In this document: positions 34,037 through 41,436 of the stretch, one piece after another
Layout: the number at the start of each line of letters is the position of its first letter
Numbering within the stretch: the stretch's first letter is position 1
Source of the DNA: a virus
Direction: 5' to 3' (one strand)
Virus record (IMG/VR): IMGVR_UViG_3300042566_001512
Span: 62,001 to 126,000 of that record
DNA: 64,000 bases
The notes under the pieces: generated by a model
Database searches by the model: none
The model's input: only the letters and a program-made list of their open reading frames with translations
Told to the model about the DNA's origin: nothing
Made by a program: the position numbers and the translations under genes

Positions 34037-34101
34037 TCACCTGCGGCAATGCTAATAAGGGCCACGCAAATGCAAACTACCAGGATAGCAATAAAATACA
34101 T
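34033..34101 (-). CDS. Possible hydrophobic micropeptide (22 aa)
   Basis: On the minus strand a 22-residue frame reads MYFIAILVVCICVALISIAAGE, almost entirely a membrane helix. An AAAG sequence lies 10 bases before the ATG. It sits just upstream of the endolysin gene, where a holin or small membrane peptide would make sense. No homologue is known to me. Confidence 0.35.
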   Translation of the reverse strand: MYFIAILVVCICVALISIAAGE

Positions 34102-34170
34102 AGAATCAAACTTTCATTAAGTTTATTGTTAGCAGCCATTTTTTTGATACCAAATTTAATTAAATAAATT

Positions 34171-34680
34171 ATGCCAAAAAGAATCTCTAAAAACCAACTC
34201 GCGCTCATTCGTGAACGCTATCACGGTGCCTATATCGGCAGGGCCTTTACTATCTTGGCACTCAATCTACAAATACTTAGGAATAAAAAGAAGCTCACAG
34301 CTCTGGAGGCCAGTGAGAAATCCGGAGTATCTCTACGAGTCATAGATGCACTAGAGAGTGCTAGACCCGTTAATATTAATCCAATCCATATTGACGATTT
34401 GATTGCCCTTGTTGTGTTCTACGACGCAGGATTGGTCGAGAGGTTCGTATCTTTGCTTAGCGGTACCTGTAAAGAAGAAACCGTGATTCGGGAACTGGTA
34501 GATTCCATAAGTGGCATCATTCAGGATAACGAAACTATCTCAAAAGTAGAGCATTACAAGATCCTGGCTGAGAAAGATCTGCAAATCCACCAACTCGAAC
34601 AACGCCTCAAGGGCGCAAACAACATGACTAAGTCCTACATGGGCGAATTCGAGAAACGTGGCCTGGTGTACATTCCGTAA
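34171..34680 (+). CDS. Putative HTH (XRE-type) DNA-binding regulator (169 aa)
   Basis: Residues about 28-70 match a Cro/CI helix-turn-helix: LNLQILRNKKKLTALEASEKSGVSLRVIDALESAR. Helix 2 (TALEASEKSGVS) and recognition helix (LRVIDALES) are both clear. The C-terminal half is helical with a coiled-coil end (KDLQIHQLEQRLKGAN), which could mediate dimerisation. It is first in a small operon and transcribed from a strong phage promoter box. It may regulate phage or host genes. The operator is unknown. Confidence 0.65.
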   Translation: MPKRISKNQLALIRERYHGAYIGRAFTILALNLQILRNKKKLTALEASEKSGVSLRVIDALESARPVNINPIHIDDLIALVVFYDAGLVERFVSLLSGTCKEETVIRELVDSISGIIQDNETISKVEHYKILAEKDLQIHQLEQRLKGANNMTKSYMGEFEKRGLVYIP

Positions 34681-34710
34681 TCTACTACACTCTACCCAAG
34701 AAAGCCAAAC

Positions 34711-35046
34711 ATGTCAACAAATTCTAAACTCGATAACACAATCGGTTACGTAGTGCCAGAAGAAGAATTCGGTAAAACGATAGATGGCTTTGGGGCTGTA
34801 GTAGGTAAGACTAAAACAGGGCACAGGCTCGTCGTGGCCGATACTGGTATTTGGGTAGCCGATGAGCAGCGGGTCTTCTTTAACTATGCCTATATCGATC
34901 GTGAAGATAACCAAGTGACTCTTACAGATGCAGAGGTAGTAAATCTAGTTACACGCATCGTAGAGAATCAATATGATCTAACCATCGAATCCATCGAGAA
35001 AGAACTCTTCCCTACGCTGCGCCTGATGCAAAAAGAACAGGCGTGA
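34711..35046 (+). CDS. Unknown small acidic protein (111 aa)
   Basis: It lies 30 bases after the regulator gene. Mostly beta-like in the first 60 residues (GAVVGKTKTGHRLVVADTGIWVADEQRVF), helical after. No recognised family. Confidence 0.5.
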   Translation: MSTNSKLDNTIGYVVPEEEFGKTIDGFGAVVGKTKTGHRLVVADTGIWVADEQRVFFNYAYIDREDNQVTLTDAEVVNLVTRIVENQYDLTIESIEKELFPTLRLMQKEQA

Positions 35047-35084
35047 AGCAGCGGTCGTTTATTCGATTCCAGTTAGTTTCAGTC

Positions 35085-35119
35085 ACATATATCTAAGGTG
35101 AATAGAAGCACTATTGCTT
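35085..35119 (+). promoter_or_regulatory. Promoter box plus leader hairpin
   Basis: TCACATATATCTAAGGTG is followed at 35104-35121 by GAAGCA-CTAT-TGCTTC. Nearly the same 40 bases recur at 63086-63125. Confidence 0.6.
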
Positions 35120-35144
35120 CTACCCATTCATTAAAGGAACTATA

Positions 35145-35519
35145 ATGTCCGATAAAACTCTTCACGGTGCACAGATCCCGTTTCGAGGCGCATGTAACAC
35201 CGGTCTTCACACTGACTCTTTTGGTGTCGGTGACATGCATCTTTCTCTCCATCGGCCACATGCAAAATACCAGTGGCTAGATTTGGGTAGGATTAACTTC
35301 TCTAATCCTACGCCGGATCAGCTACTGGATGCAGCTACTGCACCTGCGTATAGCCCAGGTGCAAAGGCGTATTCGGACATTTGTAGACGTCCGTCGTTCA
35401 AACAAGCACAGGTCATCAGCGCCATGATCATCATTATGCTAAACAAGTCCTTTAATGGTACTGTCCCCGCTGACGATGAAATTGATGAGTTTCTCATCGA
35501 TTGGAAAAGCAAGCAGTAG
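35145..35519 (+). CDS. Unknown protein (124 aa)
   Basis: AAAGGAAC site before the ATG, with its own promoter box and leader hairpin 30-60 bases upstream. The N-terminal half is His/Gly/Leu-rich, followed by helices (KQAQVISAMIIIMLNKSF). Independent early-type expression is suggested. Function unknown. Confidence 0.5.
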   Translation: MSDKTLHGAQIPFRGACNTGLHTDSFGVGDMHLSLHRPHAKYQWLDLGRINFSNPTPDQLLDAATAPAYSPGAKAYSDICRRPSFKQAQVISAMIIIMLNKSFNGTVPADDEIDEFLIDWKSKQ

Positions 35520-35648
35520 TTTGCAGAACCCTAACTTTCGATAATGAGTGCCTGTCTAAAACAGTTATTCATTAGTGATCTTCAAACGATCCCAATTTCA
35601 ATAAGGAGAATCACTATGTTACGTTCGTAACTATTGTAAAGGATCGAT

Positions 35649-35816
35649 ATGCAAGGTAAAGGCTTCTACCGTAAAACCAATACACCTGGCCCAGGTGGGT
35701 GGAGGTGCCCGTGCTGTGCTCCAGCATCTGGACAGCCTAAAAAGAAAGCCAAAAGAAAAGCTAGGAAAATCTTCACTCGTTTGATCGATAAGATCGAACA
35801 CCCCGGCGATGAGTAA
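35649..35816 (+). CDS. Very small basic protein with zinc-ribbon-like CPCC (55 aa)
   Basis: AAAGGA lies 8 bases before the ATG. Pro/Gly-rich start, then WRCPCCAPAS, then a run of Lys/Arg (KKKAKRKARK). Probably binds nucleic acid. The short length and composition make a regulator or ribosome-associated factor plausible, but nothing is known. Confidence 0.5.
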   Translation: MQGKGFYRKTNTPGPGGWRCPCCAPASGQPKKKAKRKARKIFTRLIDKIEHPGDE

Positions 35817-35839
35817 ATAGCGGATTCATTCCTGTAAAT

Positions 35840-35869
35840 ATATAGCCCCGGATAATTCCGGGGCTATAT
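35840..35869. terminator. CATA/TATG-type hairpin
   Basis: ATATAGCCCCGG / CCGGGGCTATAT, 6-base loop, followed by GAC. The ATG at its right foot (35868) is part of the hairpin, not the start of the next gene. Confidence 0.75.
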
Positions 35870-35894
35870 GACCACACATTCAAGGATAACCATC

Positions 35895-36389
35895 ATGAGC
35901 CTTCACAATTTCACTACCACCGAGCTGTTTGCAATTGCAGCCGGTATTACATTTGCACTCATTTGCGCATCCATCCCGGTGATCATTGTAATCTCGAATA
36001 TTGATGAGCCGCGTAGCCCTGTCGACAATAAACTCCGTTTTGACAATTGGTTTGTCAGGAATTTCTTATCTTTGTTCAACAAACAGTGCGGTAATCGCTG
36101 GTACGAATCAAGAGCACTTTTGTATCGCGGCGTTTTCGTATCTCTGCTGTGTACATTTGGCCTGATTGATATCGTGCGATACGAGTTCGAAAGAGAAGGT
36201 CACGATAACTGGTTTGTCTATGAAGTCAAATACTACGTCGGTTTTAGGACCTACAGCAGCCTCCTGAAGAAGACGCAGATCGACATTCCGAAGGTGCAAG
36301 AAAAGACAAAAGAAGCCGGATACTTCTACCAGGTGTTCATAGCTGGACATAACGTCGTGTACGATTACACGGATTCGTGGGGAGAGTAA
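35895..36389 (+). CDS. Membrane protein, paralogue of the gene at 29164 (164 aa)
   Basis: ATG 35895 with AAGGATAACC upstream; the earlier in-frame ATG at 35868 overlaps the terminator. Membrane helix about 9-36 (ELFAIAAGITFALICASIPVIIVIS). It shares NKQCGNRWYESR, RGVFVSLLCTFGLIDIVRYEFE and F(I)AGHNVVYDY with its paralogue. Two diverged copies 6.7 kb apart show an old duplication. Function unknown. Confidence 0.65.
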   Translation: MSLHNFTTTELFAIAAGITFALICASIPVIIVISNIDEPRSPVDNKLRFDNWFVRNFLSLFNKQCGNRWYESRALLYRGVFVSLLCTFGLIDIVRYEFEREGHDNWFVYEVKYYVGFRTYSSLLKKTQIDIPKVQEKTKEAGYFYQVFIAGHNVVYDYTDSWGE

Positions 36390-36402
36390 AGTAGTGAGCG
36401 TA

Positions 36403-36426
36403 CCAGAGTAACTTTCGTTACTCTGG
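36403..36426 (+). terminator. Terminator
   Basis: CCAGAGTAAC-TTTC-GTTACTCTGG, followed by a T-rich stretch (AATTTTTCTTTTTG). Confidence 0.75.
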
Positions 36427-36490
36427 CGCTACGACTAATTTTTCTTTTTGTTTGAAATCCTGTGTACATTTACTCTATAAAGGAATATTG

Positions 36491-37075
36491 ATGGCAAAAG
36501 AGATTACATGGGACCCTAGGTTTGCTCCTAGTTATACACCTGAGGAAATGCTAAAATTAGGTGTATTTGAGGGCAAGTATATTAACAATATAAAGAGCAT
36601 TCCTGCTAGCTGGAAGAAGATACCAAAGGTGCTAGGTCCTAACGATGAACCAGATCCCACAATCAATAAGTACGGAGTAAAGTCACGGCAAGGACTCTCC
36701 GTATGGAAGAAGAATGGCTGGATAAAAACTGATAAAAATGGTTGGTTTTCTTGGTTTATAAATTATTATTTAGGACGAAGGCTAGGGCAGGAAGATGATT
36801 GGCAAATCGGTAGATGGAACTCTTTCGTAGCCAGACATCAGGGGCAAATAAATGCTGATCCTAAGAGTAAAAATAAAGACCATAGGCTAGCCCAAAAGCA
36901 GGCCTTGCTCCAGTGGGGTGTCGAGTGGAGCACCTCAATGACCTATGAACAGCGTCTTAGAAACGCAAAGCGTGTTGCTAAGTTGGCAGGTGTTTCGCTA
37001 GGCGAAGTCCTTGATAAGAAATCTATTTCTCAAGAAACTATTGTTATTGTTCCAAAATACACTGAATGGTTATAA
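36491..37075 (+). CDS. Unknown phage protein (194 aa), source copy of a truncated gene at 38410
   Basis: ATG 36491 with AAAGGAAT is preferred to a longer frame from 36452. Trp-rich: WDPRFAPSYTPEEM at the start, then GLSVWKKNGWIKTDKNGWFSWFINYYLGRR and QIGRWNSFVARHQGQI in the middle. This is a compact conserved phage protein type with unknown function. Its C-terminal 55 residues are repeated in a diverged fragment 1.3 kb downstream, after an endonuclease gene. It has its own terminator. Confidence 0.6.
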   Translation: MAKEITWDPRFAPSYTPEEMLKLGVFEGKYINNIKSIPASWKKIPKVLGPNDEPDPTINKYGVKSRQGLSVWKKNGWIKTDKNGWFSWFINYYLGRRLGQEDDWQIGRWNSFVARHQGQINADPKSKNKDHRLAQKQALLQWGVEWSTSMTYEQRLRNAKRVAKLAGVSLGEVLDKKSISQETIVIVPKYTEWL

Positions 37076-37106
37076 ATAATACCACGAATAATATTCGTGG
37101 TATTAT
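37076..37106. terminator. CATA/TATG-type hairpin
   Basis: ATAATACCACGAAT / ATTCGTGGTATTAT with a 3-base loop, directly followed by G (TATG). It sits right at the gene end. Confidence 0.75.
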
Positions 37107-37138
37107 GCTGTTACTTGTTTTTGTATTAATAAACAACT

Positions 37139-37147
37139 ACATATTAC
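37139..37147 (+). promoter_or_regulatory. Strong phage promoter box before the endonuclease gene
   Basis: CAACTACATATTACTTATTTG contains the exact core ACATATTAC, 30 bases after a hairpin and 31 before the ATG. Confidence 0.6.
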
Positions 37148-37177
37148 TTATTTGATTTAACTTTAAATAGATGTAAC

Positions 37178-38404
37178 ATGTTAAAAGACACTTTTTTAAA
37201 TAAGCTAAAAGAAAATAACCTTACTCATCTTGAAAAATATGATTATTCCCTAGTACCAAATGAGTTTACCACTACCAGATATAGTAATAAAATTAAGATA
37301 ATTTGCCCTGAACACGGTATATTTGAACAAAATACACGCGCTCACCTGGCTGGCGCTGATTGCAGGCTATGTATAAGAAAACGCATTACCGATACCGCCG
37401 AGTCGTTTATTACCAAAGCCAAAATAAAACACGCTAACCGTTACGATTACTCTAAAGTCATTTATAAAAACAGTTCAACACATGTAATTATTGTTTGTCC
37501 TAAACATGGCGCGTTCATTCAGGTTCCAGGTGCCCACTTAAGCGGTAAAGGGTGTGCGGAGTGCGGAAAAGAAATTATGATGAGTAAGCTTAAGTCAACT
37601 AATGAGGAATTTATTTCAAAGGCCAAATCAAAGCACAGTGATAAATATAGTTATGATCTTGTAGACTATAAAAATAATGTTAAAAAGATAACTATTACTT
37701 GTCCCGATCATGGTAACTTTTTACAGATACCATCTGATCATTTAAGCGGTAGAGGTTGCCCGCAGTGTGCAAAAAATAGTTTTGCAGCTAAAATGAAATA
37801 CACCAATCAAGATTTTATAGAAAAAGCAAATTGTAAACATAATTTTAAATACGCTTATAATAAAGTAAACTATATAAACGACAAAATCAAAGTAATAATT
37901 TCTTGCCCAGTAAGAAACCACGGGGATTTTAGTCAAGTGCCTAATCAGCACCTGCATGGTCAGGGTTGCCCAAAGTGTAGAGAATCTTTTGGTGAAAGGT
38001 TTATTTCTCAAATTTTAGATAACTATAAAATCGATTATAAAAGAGAATATAAAATAAATGGATATAAGTACAAGTATGATTTTTACTTACCTAAATACGA
38101 TATCTATATTGAATATCATGGTAGACAGCACTATCACGCGATTAAGTATTTTGGTGGCGTTAAAGCCTTAAAATATATAAAAAGAAACGATAAAATAAAA
38201 GAAGAATTAATAAAGCGATCAACTGGAATGTTAATAGTTATTAAACACACGTTCAACACTTTTGGAAAAATCGAAGATGAGATACTAAGATTAATATCAG
38301 TAATACATCCTCCGTTTTTAAGTGATTTAAGCACGCTAGGGGCTTCTGTTGCTAATTCAAAAATATATTTAATTAATAATGGAATTGTGTATTTTAGAAA
38401 ATAA
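37178..38404 (+). CDS. Homing-type endonuclease with four CxxHG zinc-like repeats and EDxHD/Vsr-like nuclease end (408 aa)
   Basis: Four tandem repeats of about 60 residues carry the pattern CPxHG-x-F-x-Q-x(5)-HL-x-G-x-x-C-x-x-C (near residues 45-70, 110-135, 170-195 and 230-260; the fourth has CPVRNHG). Each has spacing fit for a small zinc-binding DNA recognition unit. The C-terminal domain (about 275-345) reads ERFISQILDNYKIDYKRE...YKYDFYLPKYDIYIEYHGRQHYH, matching the Vsr-like EDxHD endonuclease core with D...E...H residues. Such enzymes are mobile in phages. It replaced the front of a second copy of the gene at 36491. Confidence 0.8.
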   Translation: MLKDTFLNKLKENNLTHLEKYDYSLVPNEFTTTRYSNKIKIICPEHGIFEQNTRAHLAGADCRLCIRKRITDTAESFITKAKIKHANRYDYSKVIYKNSSTHVIIVCPKHGAFIQVPGAHLSGKGCAECGKEIMMSKLKSTNEEFISKAKSKHSDKYSYDLVDYKNNVKKITITCPDHGNFLQIPSDHLSGRGCPQCAKNSFAAKMKYTNQDFIEKANCKHNFKYAYNKVNYINDKIKVIISCPVRNHGDFSQVPNQHLHGQGCPKCRESFGERFISQILDNYKIDYKREYKINGYKYKYDFYLPKYDIYIEYHGRQHYHAIKYFGGVKALKYIKRNDKIKEELIKRSTGMLIVIKHTFNTFGKIEDEILRLISVIHPPFLSDLSTLGASVANSKIYLINNGIVYFRK

Positions 38405-38409
38405 TTTAA

Positions 38410-38580
38410 TCCTTGCTCCAGTGGGGATGGGATTGGAAAGATTCTTTCACAGATGAACAGCTAGAAAAAAATGCTAAAAGAATATCTAAAATAGCAAATG
38501 TTACTTTGGATACTAAAACAGACAAGCTAGCAGTGGCAAAAGAATCATCTATAATTCTACCTAGTTATTTTAACTGGTAA
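38410..38580 (+). pseudogene. Orphan C-terminal fragment of a second copy of the 36491 gene
   Basis: 56 codons open only from 38410, reading LLQWGWDWKDSFTDEQLEKNAKR and ending in SIILPSYFNW. The 36491 protein ends ALLQWGVEWSTSMTYEQRLRNAKR...TIVIVPKYTEWL. The DNA identity CCTTGCTCCAGTGGGG marks the breakpoint right after the endonuclease stop. No start codon or ribosome site is left, so it is not expressed on its own. Confidence 0.8.
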
Positions 38581-38588
38581 TTACTTAT

Positions 38589-38621
38589 CATAAATGGACA
38601 GTGCTACACTGTCCATTTATG
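38589..38621. terminator. CATA/TATG-type hairpin
   Basis: CATAAATGGACAG / CTGTCCATTTATG with a 7-base loop, right after the remnant's stop codon. Confidence 0.8.
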
Positions 38622-38642
38622 CCTTCCTATTAAAATACAACA

Positions 38643-38651
38643 ACATATAAC
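38643..38651 (+). promoter_or_regulatory. Phage promoter box (ACATATAAC variant)
   Basis: CAACATATAACTTGTATG, 22 bases after the hairpin and 28 before the ATG at 38679. Confidence 0.5.
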
Positions 38652-38678
38652 TTGTATGTAACAAAAGACGGATAAGTC

Positions 38679-39062
38679 ATGTCTACTACTTTTAAATGGG
38701 CCAGACGAGCTAATCCTGGCTATGAGGTATCTAGCAAGGGCGATATTAGATTCTCTGCTTTTTATGCTATTCTTCCAAATGCAAACAGCATAGAGTGGAC
38801 TTACCAGACTCAAGTAAAAGGCTATCCCAGTATTCGTGAGGGCAAAGGTAAACCCCCGTTAGATAAAACCGTTGACCTGTGGAAAGAATATTTGCAATTA
38901 TGGAGAATCTGGGCAAACAGCAACATACCGCTAATGAGAGAACTATACAAGTCGGCATCGGCCAACGGATACACACTAACCGACATGTTTGCCACATCTG
39001 AGGTAAATCAGGCCAGAGCACTAGCTACAGTCCTCAATGAGCTGTGCGGATACACGTCTTAG
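38679..39062 (+). CDS. Conserved-type phage protein of unknown function (127 aa)
   Basis: The segment SSKGDIRFSAFYAILPNANSIEWTYQTQVKGY looks like a phage protein family I have seen in large phages with SxKGDxRFSAxxAxL...SIExxYQxxVKGY, but I know no function for it. The C-terminal half is helical. It opens a short operon followed at 39078 by the next gene. Confidence 0.55.
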   Translation: MSTTFKWARRANPGYEVSSKGDIRFSAFYAILPNANSIEWTYQTQVKGYPSIREGKGKPPLDKTVDLWKEYLQLWRIWANSNIPLMRELYKSASANGYTLTDMFATSEVNQARALATVLNELCGYTS

Positions 39063-39077
39063 TAAAAAGGAATTAAA

Positions 39078-39521
39078 ATGTATTTACAGACTGATTTTTG
39101 GTCAAACGTAAAGATTCGGTTTGACCATATTCTTTTTATTGATAATAGAGACAAAAGCGTAATTTTCCAAGTGTCTTTGAATCACAATAGACTTGATATT
39201 AAGTGCTTCTTTAGAAAAGTAATAAAATACAGCCTCAAAGAAAGAAACGAGAACGCGCAGTTTGCCGTAATTCATAATGGCGAAATTATGCCCATTTGCT
39301 GGTTTGATTTGGTACTTGATAACGCGGATGTAATCGGTAGAGACTTTGCATTTGGTACAAATTTGATACGGCTAAACGGAGTCATTGTGCCTCTTGGTAA
39401 TTTCCCTCCATTTGGTGAGAAAAAGGGAATGTCGTCTAAAAGATATTTGTATCTGTGGTCTAGTAACCGAAAATACAAAGTATTTAAGAGAGCGATCAAG
39501 TTCATAGCTAACAGGGTATAA
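39078..39521 (+). CDS. Unknown protein (147 aa)
   Basis: AAAGGAATTAAA before the ATG. Mixed alpha/beta with basic C-terminal half. No motif recognised. The spacing of 15 and 8 bases to its neighbours puts it in one operon with them. Confidence 0.5.
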   Translation: MYLQTDFWSNVKIRFDHILFIDNRDKSVIFQVSLNHNRLDIKCFFRKVIKYSLKERNENAQFAVIHNGEIMPICWFDLVLDNADVIGRDFAFGTNLIRLNGVIVPLGNFPPFGEKKGMSSKRYLYLWSSNRKYKVFKRAIKFIANRV

Positions 39522-39529
39522 TTGAAATC

Positions 39530-40009
39530 ATGAGTAATCAAACACAGGCAACTAATGCTATTGGCTTCGCAGTCAAGCCTCTAGTTTGGAGCGAAAATCA
39601 AAATCCAAACAGCGAATGCCCTTACCACCACTGTACAGCACAGACTCCCTTTGGTAGTTTTCTACTAACGTGGAAAGGGTTTAAAAAGTACTATTTTGTT
39701 ACTGCCGACGAAACGCCCTGGAACGAATGGTTTGGATCTTGGGATAGTGTTGAAATGGCAAAATCTGCATGTCAGGCCGAATACTCTCGTAGAGTCCTGG
39801 TTTGCCTCGTTACTAAAAATGATGAGAGTCAAGTAGATTGTGATCTACAAATTCTAGAGATACAAACAAAAAAGCGTCGCGGCAACATAATCACCGAAAC
39901 ATCACCTATCAAGTTTGGCGGATGCCCTTTCTGTGGCAGCCAGTCGTGCGTAGATGGCGAATGCCGCCACAATGGTAAAACTCCACTCATCCCCGATATG
40001 AAGAAATGA
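39530..40009 (+). CDS. Unknown protein with C-terminal zinc ribbon (159 aa)
   Basis: N-terminal about 90 residues with several Trp (VKPLVWSENQN, WNEWFGSWDSVEMA) form a domain often found at the start of phage proteins with a Lar-type C-terminus. Near residue 130 GGCPFCGSQSC gives a CxxC...C zinc knuckle. This layout resembles Lar-like restriction-alleviation or related phage proteins, but the match is partial. Confidence 0.55.
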   Translation: MSNQTQATNAIGFAVKPLVWSENQNPNSECPYHHCTAQTPFGSFLLTWKGFKKYYFVTADETPWNEWFGSWDSVEMAKSACQAEYSRRVLVCLVTKNDESQVDCDLQILEIQTKKRRGNIITETSPIKFGGCPFCGSQSCVDGECRHNGKTPLIPDMKK

Positions 40010-40012
40010 TTT

Positions 40013-40051
40013 CATATTACCCACTAGGAATGAGACCTAGTGGGTAATATG
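40013..40051. terminator. CATA/TATG-type hairpin
   Basis: CATATTACCCACTAGG / CCTAGTGGGTAATATG with a 7-base loop, starting 4 bases after the stop. Confidence 0.8.
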
Positions 40052-40130
40052 CCGCATCTTTAAATAATGAAAGAAAAATATAATACACAATCATCAATTG
40101 AAAAAGAAAAAACGTCATGAACATCGAGCA

Positions 40131-40445
40131 ATGCAAACAAACCCCCCTCTGTTTGAAATTAAAGTAGTCAAGGTATCTGATGCATTAGCCACTAACGTAG
40201 GTAGACCTACTCCACTGGGTAACCCCTTCATAATGAGGAAGGAGTCAGAGAGGGACTCAGTCTGTGATTACTACGATAGATGGTTTAATGACAAGATATC
40301 AGATCAAGATCCAATAGTACTCAATGAACTCAGAAAACTCTGGCTTCTAGGCAAACAACAAGGCTATCTGTACCTAGGATGCTATTGCGCCCCTAGAAGA
40401 TGCCATGCAGATACAATAGCTAGATTCTTAAAGCACTATACATGA
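40131..40445 (+). CDS. DUF4326-family protein (104 aa)
   Basis: The start is taken at ATG 40131; an in-frame TTG at 40098 lacks a binding site. The family pattern is evident: GRPTPLGNPF (about 24-33), then a helix with CDYYDRWF, and C-terminal LYLGCYCAPRRCHADTIARFL, including the paired Cys and the CHxD motif. Members are found in phages and bacteria with unknown activity. It overlaps the next gene by 4 bases. Confidence 0.8.
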   Translation: MQTNPPLFEIKVVKVSDALATNVGRPTPLGNPFIMRKESERDSVCDYYDRWFNDKISDQDPIVLNELRKLWLLGKQQGYLYLGCYCAPRRCHADTIARFLKHYT

Positions 40446-40930
40446 CCACGAAAAACCGACCTATTCGCAAGAAACCAAAGTCAAACACCCCGATTGTGTT
40501 TAGACTCAGTAAAGAGATGCAAGAAGCCATTAAGCGACCTCCTCGTGTATCTCTTAGTCGATTTAAAACCAATCAGGCGGACGCTACAGATTGGTTTAAT
40601 ATCGCATTTCGTATTCGTGTAGGTGTTCAGATAGCTAAAGAGGAATATACGCAAGACACCATTGACGACATGGTAAAAGCGTTCTCCTTCTGTGACGCTC
40701 TGTATAATCGCGCTAAACGAGATACTGGGCCCGACTGGTCGGTCTGTACGCAAGAAGAGCAATACATTCAAAACGCACTCGATGCAGTAGACGTCATGCA
40801 AGATGAGACTACTCGTAAAACACAACTAAATGCGCATCATATCGCTCAGAAGTTTATGCGTATCTTTGTAAAGGGATTCGACGAATACTTAGCTAAGGTA
40901 AATCAGAATGCCTCAAAAGCAATTTCCTAG
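40442..40930 (+). CDS. Unknown helical protein (162 aa)
   Basis: Starts within the previous stop (ATGA overlap). The first 50 residues are basic, the rest helical, with SLSRFKTNQADATDWFNIAFRIRVGVQIA near residue 37. No family recognised. The coupled translation with a DUF4326 protein suggests related work. Confidence 0.5.
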   Translation: MTTKNRPIRKKPKSNTPIVFRLSKEMQEAIKRPPRVSLSRFKTNQADATDWFNIAFRIRVGVQIAKEEYTQDTIDDMVKAFSFCDALYNRAKRDTGPDWSVCTQEEQYIQNALDAVDVMQDETTRKTQLNAHHIAQKFMRIFVKGFDEYLAKVNQNASKAIS

Positions 40931-40952
40931 AAGTGACTAACGAAATCTCCAA

Positions 40953-41291
40953 ATGAAACTCTCAAAAGACCTGATAGATTATCCACGTGACGTGTTTACG
41001 GAATTGATCGACAACGATAGCCCGTATGCATTTTATCTTTTTCAATGGGTACTGTACCAAACGGAGGCAAAGCGATGGCGACTGAAGATGTGTCACGACG
41101 TGCGCACCTTTGACGGGCGCGAAGAGTACGGAGTGTGGCCCAACGGCACGCACTGCGGATCTTTCAAGGACGAAGAAGTGGAGTTCATCCGAATTAGTAA
41201 GGTCCAGCACGGGCGCGAATGGAAAGATCCTCGAAAAGATCCCGCTGCACCAACGATGTTTACCGCGGCCACCGGAAATAAACAGGGCTAA
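40953..41291 (+). CDS. Unknown small protein (112 aa)
   Basis: Charged, with several Trp (FQWVLYQTEAKRWRLKM, GVWPNGTHCGSF). Composition and codon use shift toward higher G+C in this and the next gene, implying a later arrival than their neighbours. No domain recognised. Confidence 0.45.
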   Translation: MKLSKDLIDYPRDVFTELIDNDSPYAFYLFQWVLYQTEAKRWRLKMCHDVRTFDGREEYGVWPNGTHCGSFKDEEVEFIRISKVQHGREWKDPRKDPAAPTMFTAATGNKQG

Positions 41292-41436
41292 CATGCTACA
41301 TATGCACAGAAAGCGACATGGCTCTTTCTGGTAATTGCCGTCTTTATATTGCTTCTCGTTCTTTCACATAGCTGCCATTTAACGGCAGTGTAAAATTTTT
41401 GAACAAAACGAGCCCCGTCAAACAACAGGAAAACAA

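Noticed and set aside
35868-35894. ATG at 35868 as start of the membrane protein gene
   Set aside because: It is the TATG foot of a terminator hairpin. ATG 35895 has a ribosome binding site.
37178-38404. The four CPxHG repeats as a CRISPR-like or DNA-level repeat array
   Set aside because: The similarity is at protein level only; the DNA units have diverged and there are no spacers. No CRISPR array was seen in the window.
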